From assembly GCF_902859875.1 (NCBI RefSeq), contig NZ_CADIKF010000040.1:1-64000 (forward strand): a DNA stretch of 64,000 nt, in the 5' to 3' direction. A program made the position numbers and the translations under genes. The notes below the pieces were generated by a model. That model made no database searches. It saw only the letters and a program-made list of their open reading frames with translations, and was not told the DNA's origin. Source of the stretch: Paraburkholderia solisilvae (GTDB lineage: Bacteria > Pseudomonadota > Gammaproteobacteria > Burkholderiales > Burkholderiaceae). This document shows, in pieces, positions 29,349 through 38,314 of the stretch. How positions within the stretch are numbered: position 1 is the first letter of the stretch; the number at the start of each line of letters is the position of its first letter.

Positions 29349-30809
29349 ATGCGTCTGATCCAGAAAGCACTCACGTTCGATGACGTGCTCCTCGTCCCGG
29401 CCTTCTCCGACGTTCTGCCGCGCGACACCAGCCTGAAAACCCGGCTGACCCGCAACATCTCCCTGAATATGCCGCTCGTGTCCGCCGCAATGGACACCGT
29501 GACCGAAGCGCGTCTGGCAATCGTCATGGCGCAACAGGGCGGTATCGGCATCGTCCACAAGAATCTGAGCGCAGCCGAACAGGCACGCGAAGTCGCGAAG
29601 GTGAAGCGCTTCGAATCGGGCGTGGTGCGCGATCCGATCACGGTGCCGCCGCAGATGAAGGTGCGCGACGTGATCGCACTGTCGCAGCAGCATGGCATTT
29701 CCGGCTTTCCGGTCGTCGAAGGCGCGCAGCTGATCGGTATCGTCACGAATCGCGACCTGCGTTTCGAAACCCGTCTGGACGAACCGGTGCGCACCATCAT
29801 GACGCCGCGCGAGCGGCTCGTGACGGTGAAGGACGGCACGGCGCTCGCCGAAGCGAAGGCGCTGATGCATAGCCACCGGCTCGAGCGCGTGCTGGTCGTG
29901 AACGACGCGTTCGAACTGCGCGGCCTGATGACCGTCAAGGACATCACGAAGCAGACCGAACACCCGGATGCGTGCAAGGACGAACACGGCAAGCTGCGCG
30001 TCGGCGCGGCGGTCGGCGTCGGCGACGACAACGAGGAACGCGTGTCGCTGCTGGTGCAGGCGGGCGTCGACGTGATCGTCGTCGATACCGCGCATGGGCA
30101 TAGCAAGGGCGTGCTCGAGCGCGTCAAGTGGGTCAAGAAGAACTTCCCGCATGTCGAAGTGATCGGCGGCAACATCGCCACCGCGAGTGCGGCCAAAGCG
30201 CTCGTCGAATACGGTGCGGACGGCGTGAAGGTCGGCATCGGGCCGGGCTCGATCTGCACGACGCGGATCGTCGCCGGAGTCGGCGTGCCGCAGATCAGCG
30301 CGATCGCGAACGTATCGGAGGCGCTCAAGGGCTCGGGCGTGCCGGTGGTGGCCGACGGCGGCGTGCGCTTCTCGGGCGACGTCAGCAAGGCGCTCGCGGC
30401 CGGCGCGAATACGGTGATGATGGGCAGCATGTTCGCCGGCACCGAAGAGTCGCCGGGCGACGTGTTCCTGTACCAGGGCCGCCAGTACAAGTCGTACCGC
30501 GGCATGGGCTCGGTCGGCGCGATGAAGGACGGCGCGGCGGACCGCTACTTCCAGGACAATTCCGCGAATATCGACAAGCTGGTGCCGGAAGGCATCGAAG
30601 GCCGCGTCGCGTACAAGGGCGCGGTGAGCGCGATCCTGTTCCAGCTGATCGGCGGCGTGCGCGCGAGCATGGGCTACTGCGGCTGCCGCACGATCGACGA
30701 ACTGCACGAGAAGGCCGAGTTCGTGCAGATCACCGCTGCCGGCATGCGCGAGTCGCATGTGCATGACGTGCAGATCACGAAGGAAGCGCCGAACTATCAC
30801 GTGGACTGA
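29349..30809 (+). CDS. guaB: Inosine-5'-monophosphate dehydrogenase
   Basis: A 486-residue IMPDH, oxidising IMP to XMP with NAD, the committed step of GMP synthesis. It begins RLIQKALTFDDVLLVPAFSD. A pair of CBS domains (about residues 95-205) interrupts the catalytic barrel. The catalytic cysteine is in GPGSICTTRIVAG, and the flap region contains YRGMGSVGAM. AGGA precedes the ATG. guaA lies about 1 kb downstream with one membrane-protein gene between, as in related genomes. Confidence 0.97.
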   Translation: MRLIQKALTFDDVLLVPAFSDVLPRDTSLKTRLTRNISLNMPLVSAAMDTVTEARLAIVMAQQGGIGIVHKNLSAAEQAREVAKVKRFESGVVRDPITVPPQMKVRDVIALSQQHGISGFPVVEGAQLIGIVTNRDLRFETRLDEPVRTIMTPRERLVTVKDGTALAEAKALMHSHRLERVLVVNDAFELRGLMTVKDITKQTEHPDACKDEHGKLRVGAAVGVGDDNEERVSLLVQAGVDVIVVDTAHGHSKGVLERVKWVKKNFPHVEVIGGNIATASAAKALVEYGADGVKVGIGPGSICTTRIVAGVGVPQISAIANVSEALKGSGVPVVADGGVRFSGDVSKALAAGANTVMMGSMFAGTEESPGDVFLYQGRQYKSYRGMGSVGAMKDGAADRYFQDNSANIDKLVPEGIEGRVAYKGAVSAILFQLIGGVRASMGYCGCRTIDELHEKAEFVQITAAGMRESHVHDVQITKEAPNYHVD

Positions 30810-30815
30810 TCGCCG

Positions 30816-31640
30816 ATGAAGCCGCTGCTGCGTGCCGTACTGATCATCGATGCGTTGTTGCTGCTCGCGTTCGGGCTGCTGTTTCTGCTGACGCCGTGGA
30901 AATCGCTGTACGACGCGCTGCATCTCGTGCAGACCGAGCCGGCGCTGGTCGGACAGGGTTTCGGTATCGCGCTGGTCGGGCTGGCATGGCTCGCGCTGCA
31001 TGCGTCGCTCGACGGCGCGCTGACCGCGACGGTCGCGAAGGTGATCGGGCATGTGAACTGGCTGATGGCCTTGCTGATGCTGGTGTGGCTGATCGGCTTG
31101 CATACGCCGTCGCTGACGGGCTTCGGGCAACTGGTTGCCGTGCTGACGGCGGTTGTGTTGGTGATCGTCGGGCTGGGCGGAGTGCGTCTGGCGAGTGCGG
31201 TTCGGCGCCGCGAACGCGCGCTGGCCGCCGAGGCGGTTGCAGCCGAACGTGCGGACAAGGCCGCGGCGCGGCAGGCCGCGAAGGACGCGAAGTACGAAGC
31301 CAAAGCGGAAGCGCGGGCGCAAACCGCCGCGCGTGCAACGCCGGCGGCGGGCGGTTATGCGGCGAGCGAACCCGTCATCGAGCCAGTGCTGTCGCCGCGT
31401 CAGACGACCGTTGTCGATCCGGCGACCGGCCGTACCGTCGATCCGGCCACGGGCCGCGCGGTCGACCCGGTGAGCGGAGCGCCGCTCGAGCCGACGGTGG
31501 CGGCAACCCCTGCCGTGCCACCGGCCAGCGAGCGGGAAGCGCAGGCGCGAGCCGAAGCGGCGCGGGCCGCGCGGGACGAGCAGGCGCGCCGCGACGCGGC
31601 GGGGTCGCCGGATGCACCGCGACCGCCGTTTCATGGCTGA
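30816..31640 (+). CDS. Membrane protein with Ala-rich cytoplasmic tail, unknown function
   Basis: I do not recognise a named family. The 274-residue protein has four hydrophobic segments in its first 125 residues (for example AVLIIDALLLLAFGLLFLL and LVAVLTAVVLVIVGLGGV). A charged Ala/Glu/Arg helix follows (about residues 128-175, probably a coiled coil), then a low-complexity tail. The tail holds three tandem 8-residue units: VDPATGRT, VDPATGRA, VDPVSGAP. It starts 7 bp after guaB and is followed by guaA, so it is probably co-transcribed with the guanine genes. Homologues seem to occupy the guaB-guaA gap in Burkholderiaceae (recollection, not verified). Confidence 0.8.
   Translation: MKPLLRAVLIIDALLLLAFGLLFLLTPWKSLYDALHLVQTEPALVGQGFGIALVGLAWLALHASLDGALTATVAKVIGHVNWLMALLMLVWLIGLHTPSLTGFGQLVAVLTAVVLVIVGLGGVRLASAVRRRERALAAEAVAAERADKAAARQAAKDAKYEAKAEARAQTAARATPAAGGYAASEPVIEPVLSPRQTTVVDPATGRTVDPATGRAVDPVSGAPLEPTVAATPAVPPASEREAQARAEAARAARDEQARRDAAGSPDAPRPPFHG
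31413..31484 (+). repeat. 24-bp tandem repeat coding for VDPATGRx units
   Basis: Three successive 24-bp units inside the guaB-guaA membrane-protein gene encode VDPATGRT, VDPATGRA and VDPVSGAP. Third-base changes have accumulated, so the peptide is better conserved than the DNA, suggesting selection on the protein. Confidence 0.7.
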
Positions 31641-31862
31641 CGCGTGGTCAGTCGCGCCGCTTCTGCCTGGTCCCGTTGTCCGCTCGCGTTTTGGCATGCG
31701 CGCCCGCCGTCGAGCCGCACCCGTTGCCGGATTTCTTTGCGGCGCGCATCGAGTCCGTTCAGCAGATCGCTCGCATCGGGCGAGCTACGAAAACATTAAA
31801 TCGACACCGCGCGTGATGCGCGGTTTTCACTATCCGTTTCCATTTCGATTCCGTCCGCTGCC

Positions 31863-33446
31863 ATGCATGACAAAATCCTGATCCTCGACTTCGGTTCACA
31901 AGTCACCCAACTGATTGCCCGTCGTATCCGCGAAGCCCACGTGCTGTCGGAAATTCATCCGCACGATGTGAGCGACGCGTTTATTCGTGAGTTCAAGCCG
32001 AAGGGCGTGATTCTGTCCGGTGGCCCGAATTCGGTGGTCGACACCGATACGCCGCGTGCGCCGCAAGCGGTATTCGAACTCGGCGTGCCGGTGCTCGGCA
32101 TTTGCTACGGTATGCAGACGATGGCCGAGCAACTGGGCGGCAAGGTCGACACCGGGCACCTGCGCGAGTTCGGTTACGCGGAAGTGCGGGCACGCAATCA
32201 CACGAGCTTTCTCGACGGCATCGAAGACTTCCGTACGCCGGAAGGACACGGCATGCTGAAGGTATGGATGAGCCATGGCGACAAGGTGCTCGATATGCCG
32301 CCGGGCTTCAGGCTGATGGCGTCGACGGAGTCGTGCCCGATTGCCGCGATGGCCGATGAGGCGCGTCATTTCTACGGTCTGCAATGGCACCCGGAGGTCA
32401 CGCATACGGTGCAGGGCCGCGCGATGCTCGAGCGCTTCGTGCTGCAAATCTGCGGCGCGAAGCCGGACTGGGAGATGGGCAACTACATTGACGAAGCGGT
32501 ACAAAGCATTCGCGCGCAAGTCGGCCGTGAGCATGTGATTCTCGGTCTGTCGGGCGGGGTGGATTCGTCGGTGGCGGCGGCGTTGCTGCATCGGGCGATC
32601 GGCGATCAGCTCACGTGTGTGTTCGTCGACCATGGGTTGCTGCGCTTGAATGAAGCCGAGCAGGTGATGGCGACGTTCGCCGATCATCTGGGCGTGAAGG
32701 TGATTCACGTCGACGCGAGCGAGGCGTTTCTGTCGAAGCTGGCGGGCGTGACCGATCCTGAGGCGAAGCGCAAGATTATCGGCGCGGAGTTCGTCGAGGT
32801 GTTCCAGACCGAAGCGGCGAAGCTGACCGATGCGAAGTGGCTTGCGCAGGGCACGATCTATCCGGACGTGATCGAATCGGCGGGCAAGGGCAAGAAGGCC
32901 GCGCATACGATCAAGAGCCATCATAACGTCGGCGGCTTGCCGGAGACGCTGAATCTGAAACTGCTCGAGCCGCTGCGCGAACTGTTCAAGGATGAGGTGC
33001 GTGAGCTCGGCGTGAAGCTCGGCTTGCCGCCGGCGATGGTGTACCGGCATCCGTTCCCGGGGCCGGGCCTTGGCGTGCGGATTCTCGGCGAGGTGCGGCG
33101 TGAATTTGCTGATTTGCTGCGGCGTGCGGATGCGATTTTTATCGAAACGTTGCGCACGTTTATCGATAAGGAAACGGGCAAGTCGTGGTACGACCTGACG
33201 AGCCAGGCGTTCGCGGTGTTTCTGCCGGTGAAGAGCGTTGGGGTGATGGGCGATGGGCGGACTTATGAATACGTCGTCGCGCTGCGCGCGGTGCAGACGC
33301 TCGATTTCATGACCGCGCATTGGGCGCATCTGCCGCATGATCTGCTGGGGCATGTGTCGAATCGGATTATTAATGAAGTGCGCGGGATTAACCGGGTGGT
33401 GTATGACATTTCGGGGAAGCCGCCGGCGACGATTGAGTGGGAGTGA
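31863..33446 (+). CDS. guaA: GMP synthase (glutamine-hydrolysing)
   Basis: A 527-residue GMP synthetase that aminates XMP to GMP with glutamine and ATP. The class I glutaminase domain has its catalytic cysteine at residue 81 (VLGICYGMQT) with the His-Glu pair in LQWHPEVTH. The ATP-pyrophosphatase domain begins LGLSGGVDSSVAA. The dimerisation domain ends in the invariant NRVVYDISGKPPATIEWE. The 3' end is intact despite an integrase gene 219 bp downstream, as expected when an island rebuilds the gene end on insertion. Confidence 0.98.
   Translation: MHDKILILDFGSQVTQLIARRIREAHVLSEIHPHDVSDAFIREFKPKGVILSGGPNSVVDTDTPRAPQAVFELGVPVLGICYGMQTMAEQLGGKVDTGHLREFGYAEVRARNHTSFLDGIEDFRTPEGHGMLKVWMSHGDKVLDMPPGFRLMASTESCPIAAMADEARHFYGLQWHPEVTHTVQGRAMLERFVLQICGAKPDWEMGNYIDEAVQSIRAQVGREHVILGLSGGVDSSVAAALLHRAIGDQLTCVFVDHGLLRLNEAEQVMATFADHLGVKVIHVDASEAFLSKLAGVTDPEAKRKIIGAEFVEVFQTEAAKLTDAKWLAQGTIYPDVIESAGKGKKAAHTIKSHHNVGGLPETLNLKLLEPLRELFKDEVRELGVKLGLPPAMVYRHPFPGPGLGVRILGEVRREFADLLRRADAIFIETLRTFIDKETGKSWYDLTSQAFAVFLPVKSVGVMGDGRTYEYVVALRAVQTLDFMTAHWAHLPHDLLGHVSNRIINEVRGINRVVYDISGKPPATIEWE
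33420..33446 (+). other. Probable island attachment site at the 3' end of guaA
   Basis: The last codons of guaA (ending ATTGAGTGGGAGTGA) are a known integration target for tyrosine-recombinase islands in many bacteria. An integrase gene of that type begins 219 bp away in the same direction. I could not find a second copy of this sequence to the right within the window, so the other end of the element is either outside or lost. The exact crossover is not defined. Confidence 0.5.
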
Positions 33447-33562
33447 TCTAGCATCGTCTCACGCCGTTTCATAAAGTATCAAAAACAGCACGAAACCCAA
33501 GCGTGAGAAGGACTTAAGCGTCTCCCGTAGTCTTAACCCGTCTCATGCAATCACATGCAATG

Positions 33563-33636
33563 TGACGGTTGTCGTGACGGTACTGTTTGAAGCGGTTGAA
33601 AATGCCGCGAACGGTACCGTCAGACGGGCTGACGGT
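33563..33636 (+). repeat. Four TGACGGT boxes before the integrase gene
   Basis: TGACGGT occurs at 33563, 33575 and 33630, and inverted as ACCGTCA at 33616-33622. Two of these form a 9-bp inverted pair (TGACGGTAC and GTACCGTCA). Clustered short repeats between an attachment site and an integrase gene are typical of arm-type integrase or excisionase binding sites, which is my inference here. Confidence 0.5.
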
Positions 33637-33665
33637 ATCGAGCGGCAAATTAGAGTGAGGCTAAT

Positions 33666-35009
33666 TTGCTGACCGATCGAGAGCTGGGTGCTCTGAAGCC
33701 CAGAGAAAAAACGTTCAAAGTGAGCGACCGCGATGGGATGTATGTCTCGGTCCTCCCGACAGGCACGGTTTCCTTCCGATTCGACTATCGTCTCAACGGC
33801 CGGCGTGAAACTCTGACTATCGGGCGCTATGCCGGTGACTTGGCGCGCACTCAGGCGCGTGATCCGGACACACTTTCGTTCGGCATGAGCGTGTCACTGC
33901 GCGAAGCTCGCACACTGCTTGACCGCGCGCGGCGCGATGTGGAACGCGGCGTTTCACCGTCGCGTGCCAAAGTCGAGAATCGCATCCTGGCCGCTGATGC
34001 GCCGACCTTTGCCGGATGGGCCGAAAGCTACTTCGAGCATAAGGCTGACCCTAAGAGCGGCGCTGAGCGGCTGGCGGATAGCACCTTGGCATTCCGTCGC
34101 TCGACCTTTCGGCGCATCATCGAACCCGCGTTTGGGAAGCTGAAGCTGGACGAGGTCACGCCACAGAGGCTGATTCGATTGTGCGACGAGACCAAAGCGA
34201 AACGTGGGCCGGCGGTTGCCATCCATGTCCGCGATGTAGTGCACGCGGTATTCCGGCATGCGCAGAGCAGAGGGCAGACAATCAGCAATCCGGCTGAAGT
34301 TGTGCGGGCCAGCGCTATCGCGACTTTTGAACCGCGTGACCGCGCACTTGCACCCGCCGAAGTCCGCAAATTCTTGAGTGCATTGGGACAGGTAGCCACT
34401 ACGCCGACACTGCGCTTGGCATTGAAGTTTGTTCTGCTGACGGGCGTGCGCAAGGGCGAATTTATCGATGCCACATGGGACGAAGTTGACTTCTCCGCTG
34501 AACGCTGGACTATTCCGGCCGCTCGGATGAAGGCTGGCAAGGCGCATGTCGTGCCATTGAGTGAGCAAGCGCTCGACGTCTTGACGGCCTTGCGTTCGTG
34601 CTTCGGTGCAAGCCGCTACCTGCATCCTGGCCGATATGACAGCGACTTGCCGATCAGCAACGCTACGTTGAATCGTGTGATTGATGCCGCCGTAGCGTGC
34701 ATCCGAAAGGACGATCCGGAATTTATGTCTTTCGGTGTGCATGACTTGCGACGCACTTTTTCGACCGGCCTTAACCGTGCCAAATTTGATGAACGCTGGA
34801 TTGAAATGTCACTGGCGCATGCACCGCGCGACCGCATCGCTGCTGTGTATAACGTGAATCGCTACTTGGCGGAGCGGAAAATCATGCTTCAGTGTTGGGC
34901 GGACATGATCGATGCGTGGATGAATGGAATATCAGCGCGTGAATTAATCGCTGATGCAAAACGCCGAGCGGCGGAAATTCACGATGATGACTTGGACGAC
35001 GACTTGTAA
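33666..35009 (+). CDS. Tyrosine-type integrase, P4/DUF4102 class
   Basis: A 447-residue site-specific recombinase. An N-terminal arm-binding DUF4102 region (LTDRELGALKPREKTFKVSDRDGMYVSV) is followed by a core-binding SAM-like domain (about residues 115-200) and the catalytic domain. Active-site elements are the Arg of LTGVRKGEF, the Lys of MKAGKAHVVPL, HDLRRT with His and Arg, the later LAHAP histidine, and the nucleophilic Tyr probably in AVYNVNRYL. The start is TTG 33666 with GAGG 5 bp before it. The acidic tail DDDLDDDL is unusual. It lies directly behind guaA, so it probably inserted an island there. Confidence 0.93.
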   Translation: MLTDRELGALKPREKTFKVSDRDGMYVSVLPTGTVSFRFDYRLNGRRETLTIGRYAGDLARTQARDPDTLSFGMSVSLREARTLLDRARRDVERGVSPSRAKVENRILAADAPTFAGWAESYFEHKADPKSGAERLADSTLAFRRSTFRRIIEPAFGKLKLDEVTPQRLIRLCDETKAKRGPAVAIHVRDVVHAVFRHAQSRGQTISNPAEVVRASAIATFEPRDRALAPAEVRKFLSALGQVATTPTLRLALKFVLLTGVRKGEFIDATWDEVDFSAERWTIPAARMKAGKAHVVPLSEQALDVLTALRSCFGASRYLHPGRYDSDLPISNATLNRVIDAAVACIRKDDPEFMSFGVHDLRRTFSTGLNRAKFDERWIEMSLAHAPRDRIAAVYNVNRYLAERKIMLQCWADMIDAWMNGISARELIADAKRRAAEIHDDDLDDDL

Positions 35010-35145
35010 GTGGGGGCGCGATGGCGACATTGTTGCGGTGCGCAAGTATATTGCCGTAGCGCGCGGTATCACGCGATCTCGTCGTGACCGTAACGTGTGC
35101 TCGTCGGCCGCCAACTTCGAGCGGTCGCAGACACAAGGATCATCG

Positions 35146-35394
35146 ATGAATTCGCCTATCCGCATCCTGCGGGTGCAAGAAGTCCAAAATCGCGTAGGCT
35201 TCTCGCGCCCGTCGATATACCGCCGCCTGGACAAAGCGTCGAAAAGTTATGACCCGAGCTTTCCGCGGCCAATCCAACTGGGAGCCAACTCTGTCGGTTG
35301 GATCGAGGCCGAAATCAACGCGTGGCTTCAGGCGCGTGTTCGCGCTTCGCGCGGCGACGAGCAAGGCTCCACCGGCGTCGGTATGAGTAATTAG
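35146..35394 (+). CDS. AlpA-family helix-turn-helix regulator
   Basis: An 82-residue MerR-like winged-helix protein of the AlpA/prophage regulator type: ILRVQEVQNRVGFSRPSIYRRL is the DNA-binding helix pair and FPRPIQLGANSVGWIEAEINAWL the conserved wing and C-terminal helix. Such proteins usually activate excision or cargo genes of P4-like islands. AAGGAT precedes ATG 35146. It lies 136 bp behind the integrase, the usual position. Confidence 0.85.
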   Translation: MNSPIRILRVQEVQNRVGFSRPSIYRRLDKASKSYDPSFPRPIQLGANSVGWIEAEINAWLQARVRASRGDEQGSTGVGMSN

Positions 35395-35887
35395 TTCGCA
35401 GCATTCAATCGCAATTCGCCCGCATTGCTGTCCAGATGAAACACCTGAAGCGGCAAAGCGGGCATTGATAATCCACGAAGCATATTATGCAACAGCCTCA
35501 TGGGCTGATTCCCGACGGATGACAGGTCATGGATGTCCGTGTACCGGCAAAATCCGCAAGCTGATGCGCCGTTCAACCCGCTCCGCATCCGCGCAAACCA
35601 GACCCATCTCAGGACGACATTTGCTCCGGGTATGCTAGCCGTGATCGCGGTGTGCATTGCGTACAGCGCGTATGAACTAGCGCGCCACGGTTTCGCGTTA
35701 GCTCCCGTTAAAACTACCATTGCGAGCGGCTGTGCTCGGCCATGAAGAGACGTTCGTCAATCGATCGATGATGACCGCTTTGCGATGAGTGGCCATCGGC
35801 CGGCGCGGTCCGGGACCAAACTCTATATGAGGCTGATGACACGATGGGCGGACGTGACCGCCGGGAGCAGCAATGACGTATCGCACA
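35395..35887. other. Gap between alpA-like gene and LysR gene
   Basis: This 493-bp stretch has no gene I can support. Short open frames exist, including 35533-35745 (+), whose middle is hydrophobic (MLAVIAVCIAYSAYELARHG) and could be one membrane helix, and a 109-codon frame on the other strand. Neither has a good ribosome binding site or a recognisable family. It may be decayed island cargo. Confidence 0.35.
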
Positions 35888-36820
35888 TTAAGGCCGTGGC
35901 TCGGCGCCGGCCTGGGACACGAACGAGTCAGAGATCTGAAATCCCAGGGCACCCGCCGCGAGCGCTAACCAAGCCCTGCATCCATGGCTGACATAACTCT
36001 CCCGCAGTCGCACGAGTGCAAGCTCGAAGTGTATGGCAGGTTTCACAATGGGCACCGAGACGAAGTGCCTTACATTGTTCCTTTCGATGACAGACTCGGG
36101 CAAAACGGTTATGCCCATTCCGGATGCCACCATCGCCAGTACGAGGTCAAGGTGACTGCTGCGGCCAACGATCGAGGGAATGAATCCCTGCGCGCGGCAC
36201 GCGTCTTCGATCAATTGACACAGTTTGAAGTCTTTAGTGAAGGTAACTAACGGCTGGCTCTTCAGCGCAAGAATCCTCATCGCTGAATAAGCGCTTATTT
36301 CGTGTCCCGGATTGACGACGAACATCAATCGATCCGCGGCGAACTGCTGTACGACAAAGCGCTCCGTGTCGACCGGCAGCATCGCCGCGGCAATATCAAT
36401 CTCTCCGTCGTCGAGTGCCTGCTCAAGGTGGCTTGAAAAAAACTCGGCAATTTGCAGTTCGATGCCGGGATACTCCCTGCGAAATTTCGCTATCACGTCG
36501 GGAAAAAACGTCGATCCAACCAGAGGTGGTAACCCAACGCGTAACACGCCCTTCAGCTCTGACTTCATGTCTTTCAATTCAGAGGTGAGTTGGCGGGCTT
36601 GACGCAGCATCTGGGTAGCGTGCCGATAGACTACCTCGCCTTCGCGGGTGAGTTTCACTGTCTTCGGCTCGCGAGTCAGTAGTCGAACCCCACACTCCTC
36701 TTCAAGCAGGCGCACCGCGCGGCTGATTGCAGGTTGAGTGACGTGCAGGATCTCGGAAGCCCGACTAAAGCCCCCGCAGTTGACTACCTCAGCAAAATAG
36801 CGCAACGCGCGAATGTCCAA
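35888..36820 (-). CDS. LysR-type transcriptional regulator
   Basis: A 310-residue LTTR. The N-terminal winged helix-turn-helix is canonical (MDIRALRYFAEVVNCGGFSRASEILHV, then TQPAISRAVRLLEEECGVRL), followed by a periplasmic-binding-like effector domain (GVLRVGLPPLVGSTFFP ... SGMGITVLPESVI). The start is TTG at 36820, preceded by GAGG on the minus strand; there is no ATG alternative nearby. It is divergent from a ketopantoate-reductase gene and probably controls it. A decayed copy of its first codons and promoter occurs at 38315. Confidence 0.92.
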   Translation of the reverse strand: MDIRALRYFAEVVNCGGFSRASEILHVTQPAISRAVRLLEEECGVRLLTREPKTVKLTREGEVVYRHATQMLRQARQLTSELKDMKSELKGVLRVGLPPLVGSTFFPDVIAKFRREYPGIELQIAEFFSSHLEQALDDGEIDIAAAMLPVDTERFVVQQFAADRLMFVVNPGHEISAYSAMRILALKSQPLVTFTKDFKLCQLIEDACRAQGFIPSIVGRSSHLDLVLAMVASGMGITVLPESVIERNNVRHFVSVPIVKPAIHFELALVRLRESYVSHGCRAWLALAAGALGFQISDSFVSQAGAEPRP

Positions 36821-37139
36821 GCGCCGCCTCTATAACTATCCGTTATTTGTAGGCGACTATAGAACCTTCCTGTACGGCAAACATTAATCTTCATCGATCT
36901 GTTTGTGCCGCGATGTTGCATGTCAAAGGGCACAAACTGCGTATCTGTATGAGTATTGCCGACTGTAACAGCTCCCGATGGGCAGGACTGCCCACCCGAC
37001 CGTCTCCTATTACAAAAGCTTATGGCGACGATGACTATAAGTCACTTCATTTTTGTGCCGCGGCCGACCACACTTCCATGAACCAAATCGCATGACCATG
37101 CATGGCCGGAATACGGTTGCTGCCGGACAGGAGTTTTAG
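36821..37139. promoter_or_regulatory. LysR/panE-like intergenic region with two candidate operators
   Basis: Two palindromes stand out: ATAACTATCCGTTAT (36832-36846), a T-N11-A LysR-type box just upstream of the LysR start, and TGACTATAAGTCA (37032-37044), about 95 bp before the panE-like start. Both are perfectly kept in a diverged duplicate of this region at 38347-38361 and 38546-38558 while surrounding bases differ, supporting a binding role. The region is less GC-rich than its surroundings. Confidence 0.65.
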
Positions 37140-38054
37140 GTGACTCAGCGCACGTCGATTGCCATAATAGGAATGGGCGGTATTGGTGGTGTAGTGGCAA
37201 GCTGCCTTCAACTATCTGGACGTCATCAGATTGTCGTATGCGCACGCCGCAATGCCGAGGCGGTGACGCTGGAACAGCCCCAAGGTATACATCGTTTAAC
37301 ACTCGATGTTGTGACCAACCCCCTGCAAGCCGACCATGTCGACTGGATCATACTGTGTACGAAGACACAGGACACCGCGTCGGCTTCTGGCTGGTTTGAG
37401 CGCCTGTGCGGCCCCAGCACTTGCGTCGCTGTGCTGCAGAACGGAATAGAACACGAACGGCGAGTCGCGCCTTATGTGGGAAGCCGCGCCGTTGTCCCGG
37501 CAGTCGTATATTTCAATGGTGAACGGCGCTCGGCGAGCGATTTCGGTTTCCGCCATGCCAGCGAAGACGACATCGCGATTCCCGACAGTGCCACCGGTCA
37601 AGCCTTTGCAGCCCTGTTCGAAGGGACTTCGCTAAAGGTATCACCCCGGCAGGATTTTCCGCAGCGCCTGTGGACGAAATTGCTGTTGAATGCAGTCGCG
37701 AATCCGATTACGGCCCTTACGAGACGACGCCTCGCGGTTTTTCAGCGAGGCGATATTCATAGCGTCGCATCGGACATCATTCAGGAAGGTCTGGCCGTCG
37801 CACTCGCTTGCGGCGTCGATCTTGGCGAGAAGGCGCAGTCGCAGGTGCTGGCGCGACTCTTGTCTTATCACCCGGATGTGGCGACGTCCATGTATTTTGA
37901 CACCGTCAACGGACGCATACTGGAAGTGGATGCCCTAACGGGCGCTATTGTCCGAATGGGCGAATTGTGTGGTGTACCGACGCCCACGAACCGAATACTG
38001 TTAGCTCTACTACAAGCGGTAAGCGACGGCGCAAAATTAGAGGAGAGACGCTAG
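37140..38054 (+). CDS. 2-dehydropantoate 2-reductase family protein (ApbA/PanE)
   Basis: A 304-residue ketopantoate reductase-like NADPH enzyme. The Rossmann motif IAIIGMGGIGGVVASCL is at the N-terminus; the basic CARRN following beta-2 suggests NADPH preference. The ApbA C-terminal helical domain holds the conserved Lys and Asn of LWTKLLLNAVANPITAL. GTG 37140 is preceded by AGGAG. Family members reduce ketopantoate or other 2-keto acids; with an LTTR neighbour and accessory location, a catabolic or specialised substrate is possible. It is probably regulated by the divergent LysR. Confidence 0.88.
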   Translation: MTQRTSIAIIGMGGIGGVVASCLQLSGRHQIVVCARRNAEAVTLEQPQGIHRLTLDVVTNPLQADHVDWIILCTKTQDTASASGWFERLCGPSTCVAVLQNGIEHERRVAPYVGSRAVVPAVVYFNGERRSASDFGFRHASEDDIAIPDSATGQAFAALFEGTSLKVSPRQDFPQRLWTKLLLNAVANPITALTRRRLAVFQRGDIHSVASDIIQEGLAVALACGVDLGEKAQSQVLARLLSYHPDVATSMYFDTVNGRILEVDALTGAIVRMGELCGVPTPTNRILLALLQAVSDGAKLEERR

Positions 38055-38314
38055 GACTCGCGACACCGACACCAAAGCCAGCGGGTGCGATTCCCTGGTT
38101 GGTTTGCGCAATGAGCGACGGTTCACGCGCCGTCTGCAGCCGTTGATGCGACACACCTCGCCGACCGCTCAGGGTCGCGTGCTGCCGACCGCCGGCTCGC
38201 GAGATTCAGGTGGCGTATGCCGATTGAATCGGACAGCACCCGGCCAGAAGCGGCCGGTCGGGCATGACCGGGAGAACAGTGAAGGGCTCTGTGCGAGGAT
38301 GACGTACCGACGAT
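38055..38314. other. Non-coding stretch before the duplicated promoter
   Basis: About 260 bp after the ketopantoate-reductase gene without a supported gene. It ends where homology to the LysR start region begins at about 38315. Confidence 0.35.

Noticed and set aside
28875..31697. 940-codon minus-strand frame opposite guaB and its downstream gene
   Set aside because: No recognisable domains, while guaB on the plus strand is complete.
35391..35720. 109-codon minus-strand frame behind the AlpA-like gene
   Set aside because: No ribosome binding site, no recognisable domain, and it overlaps another equally weak frame.
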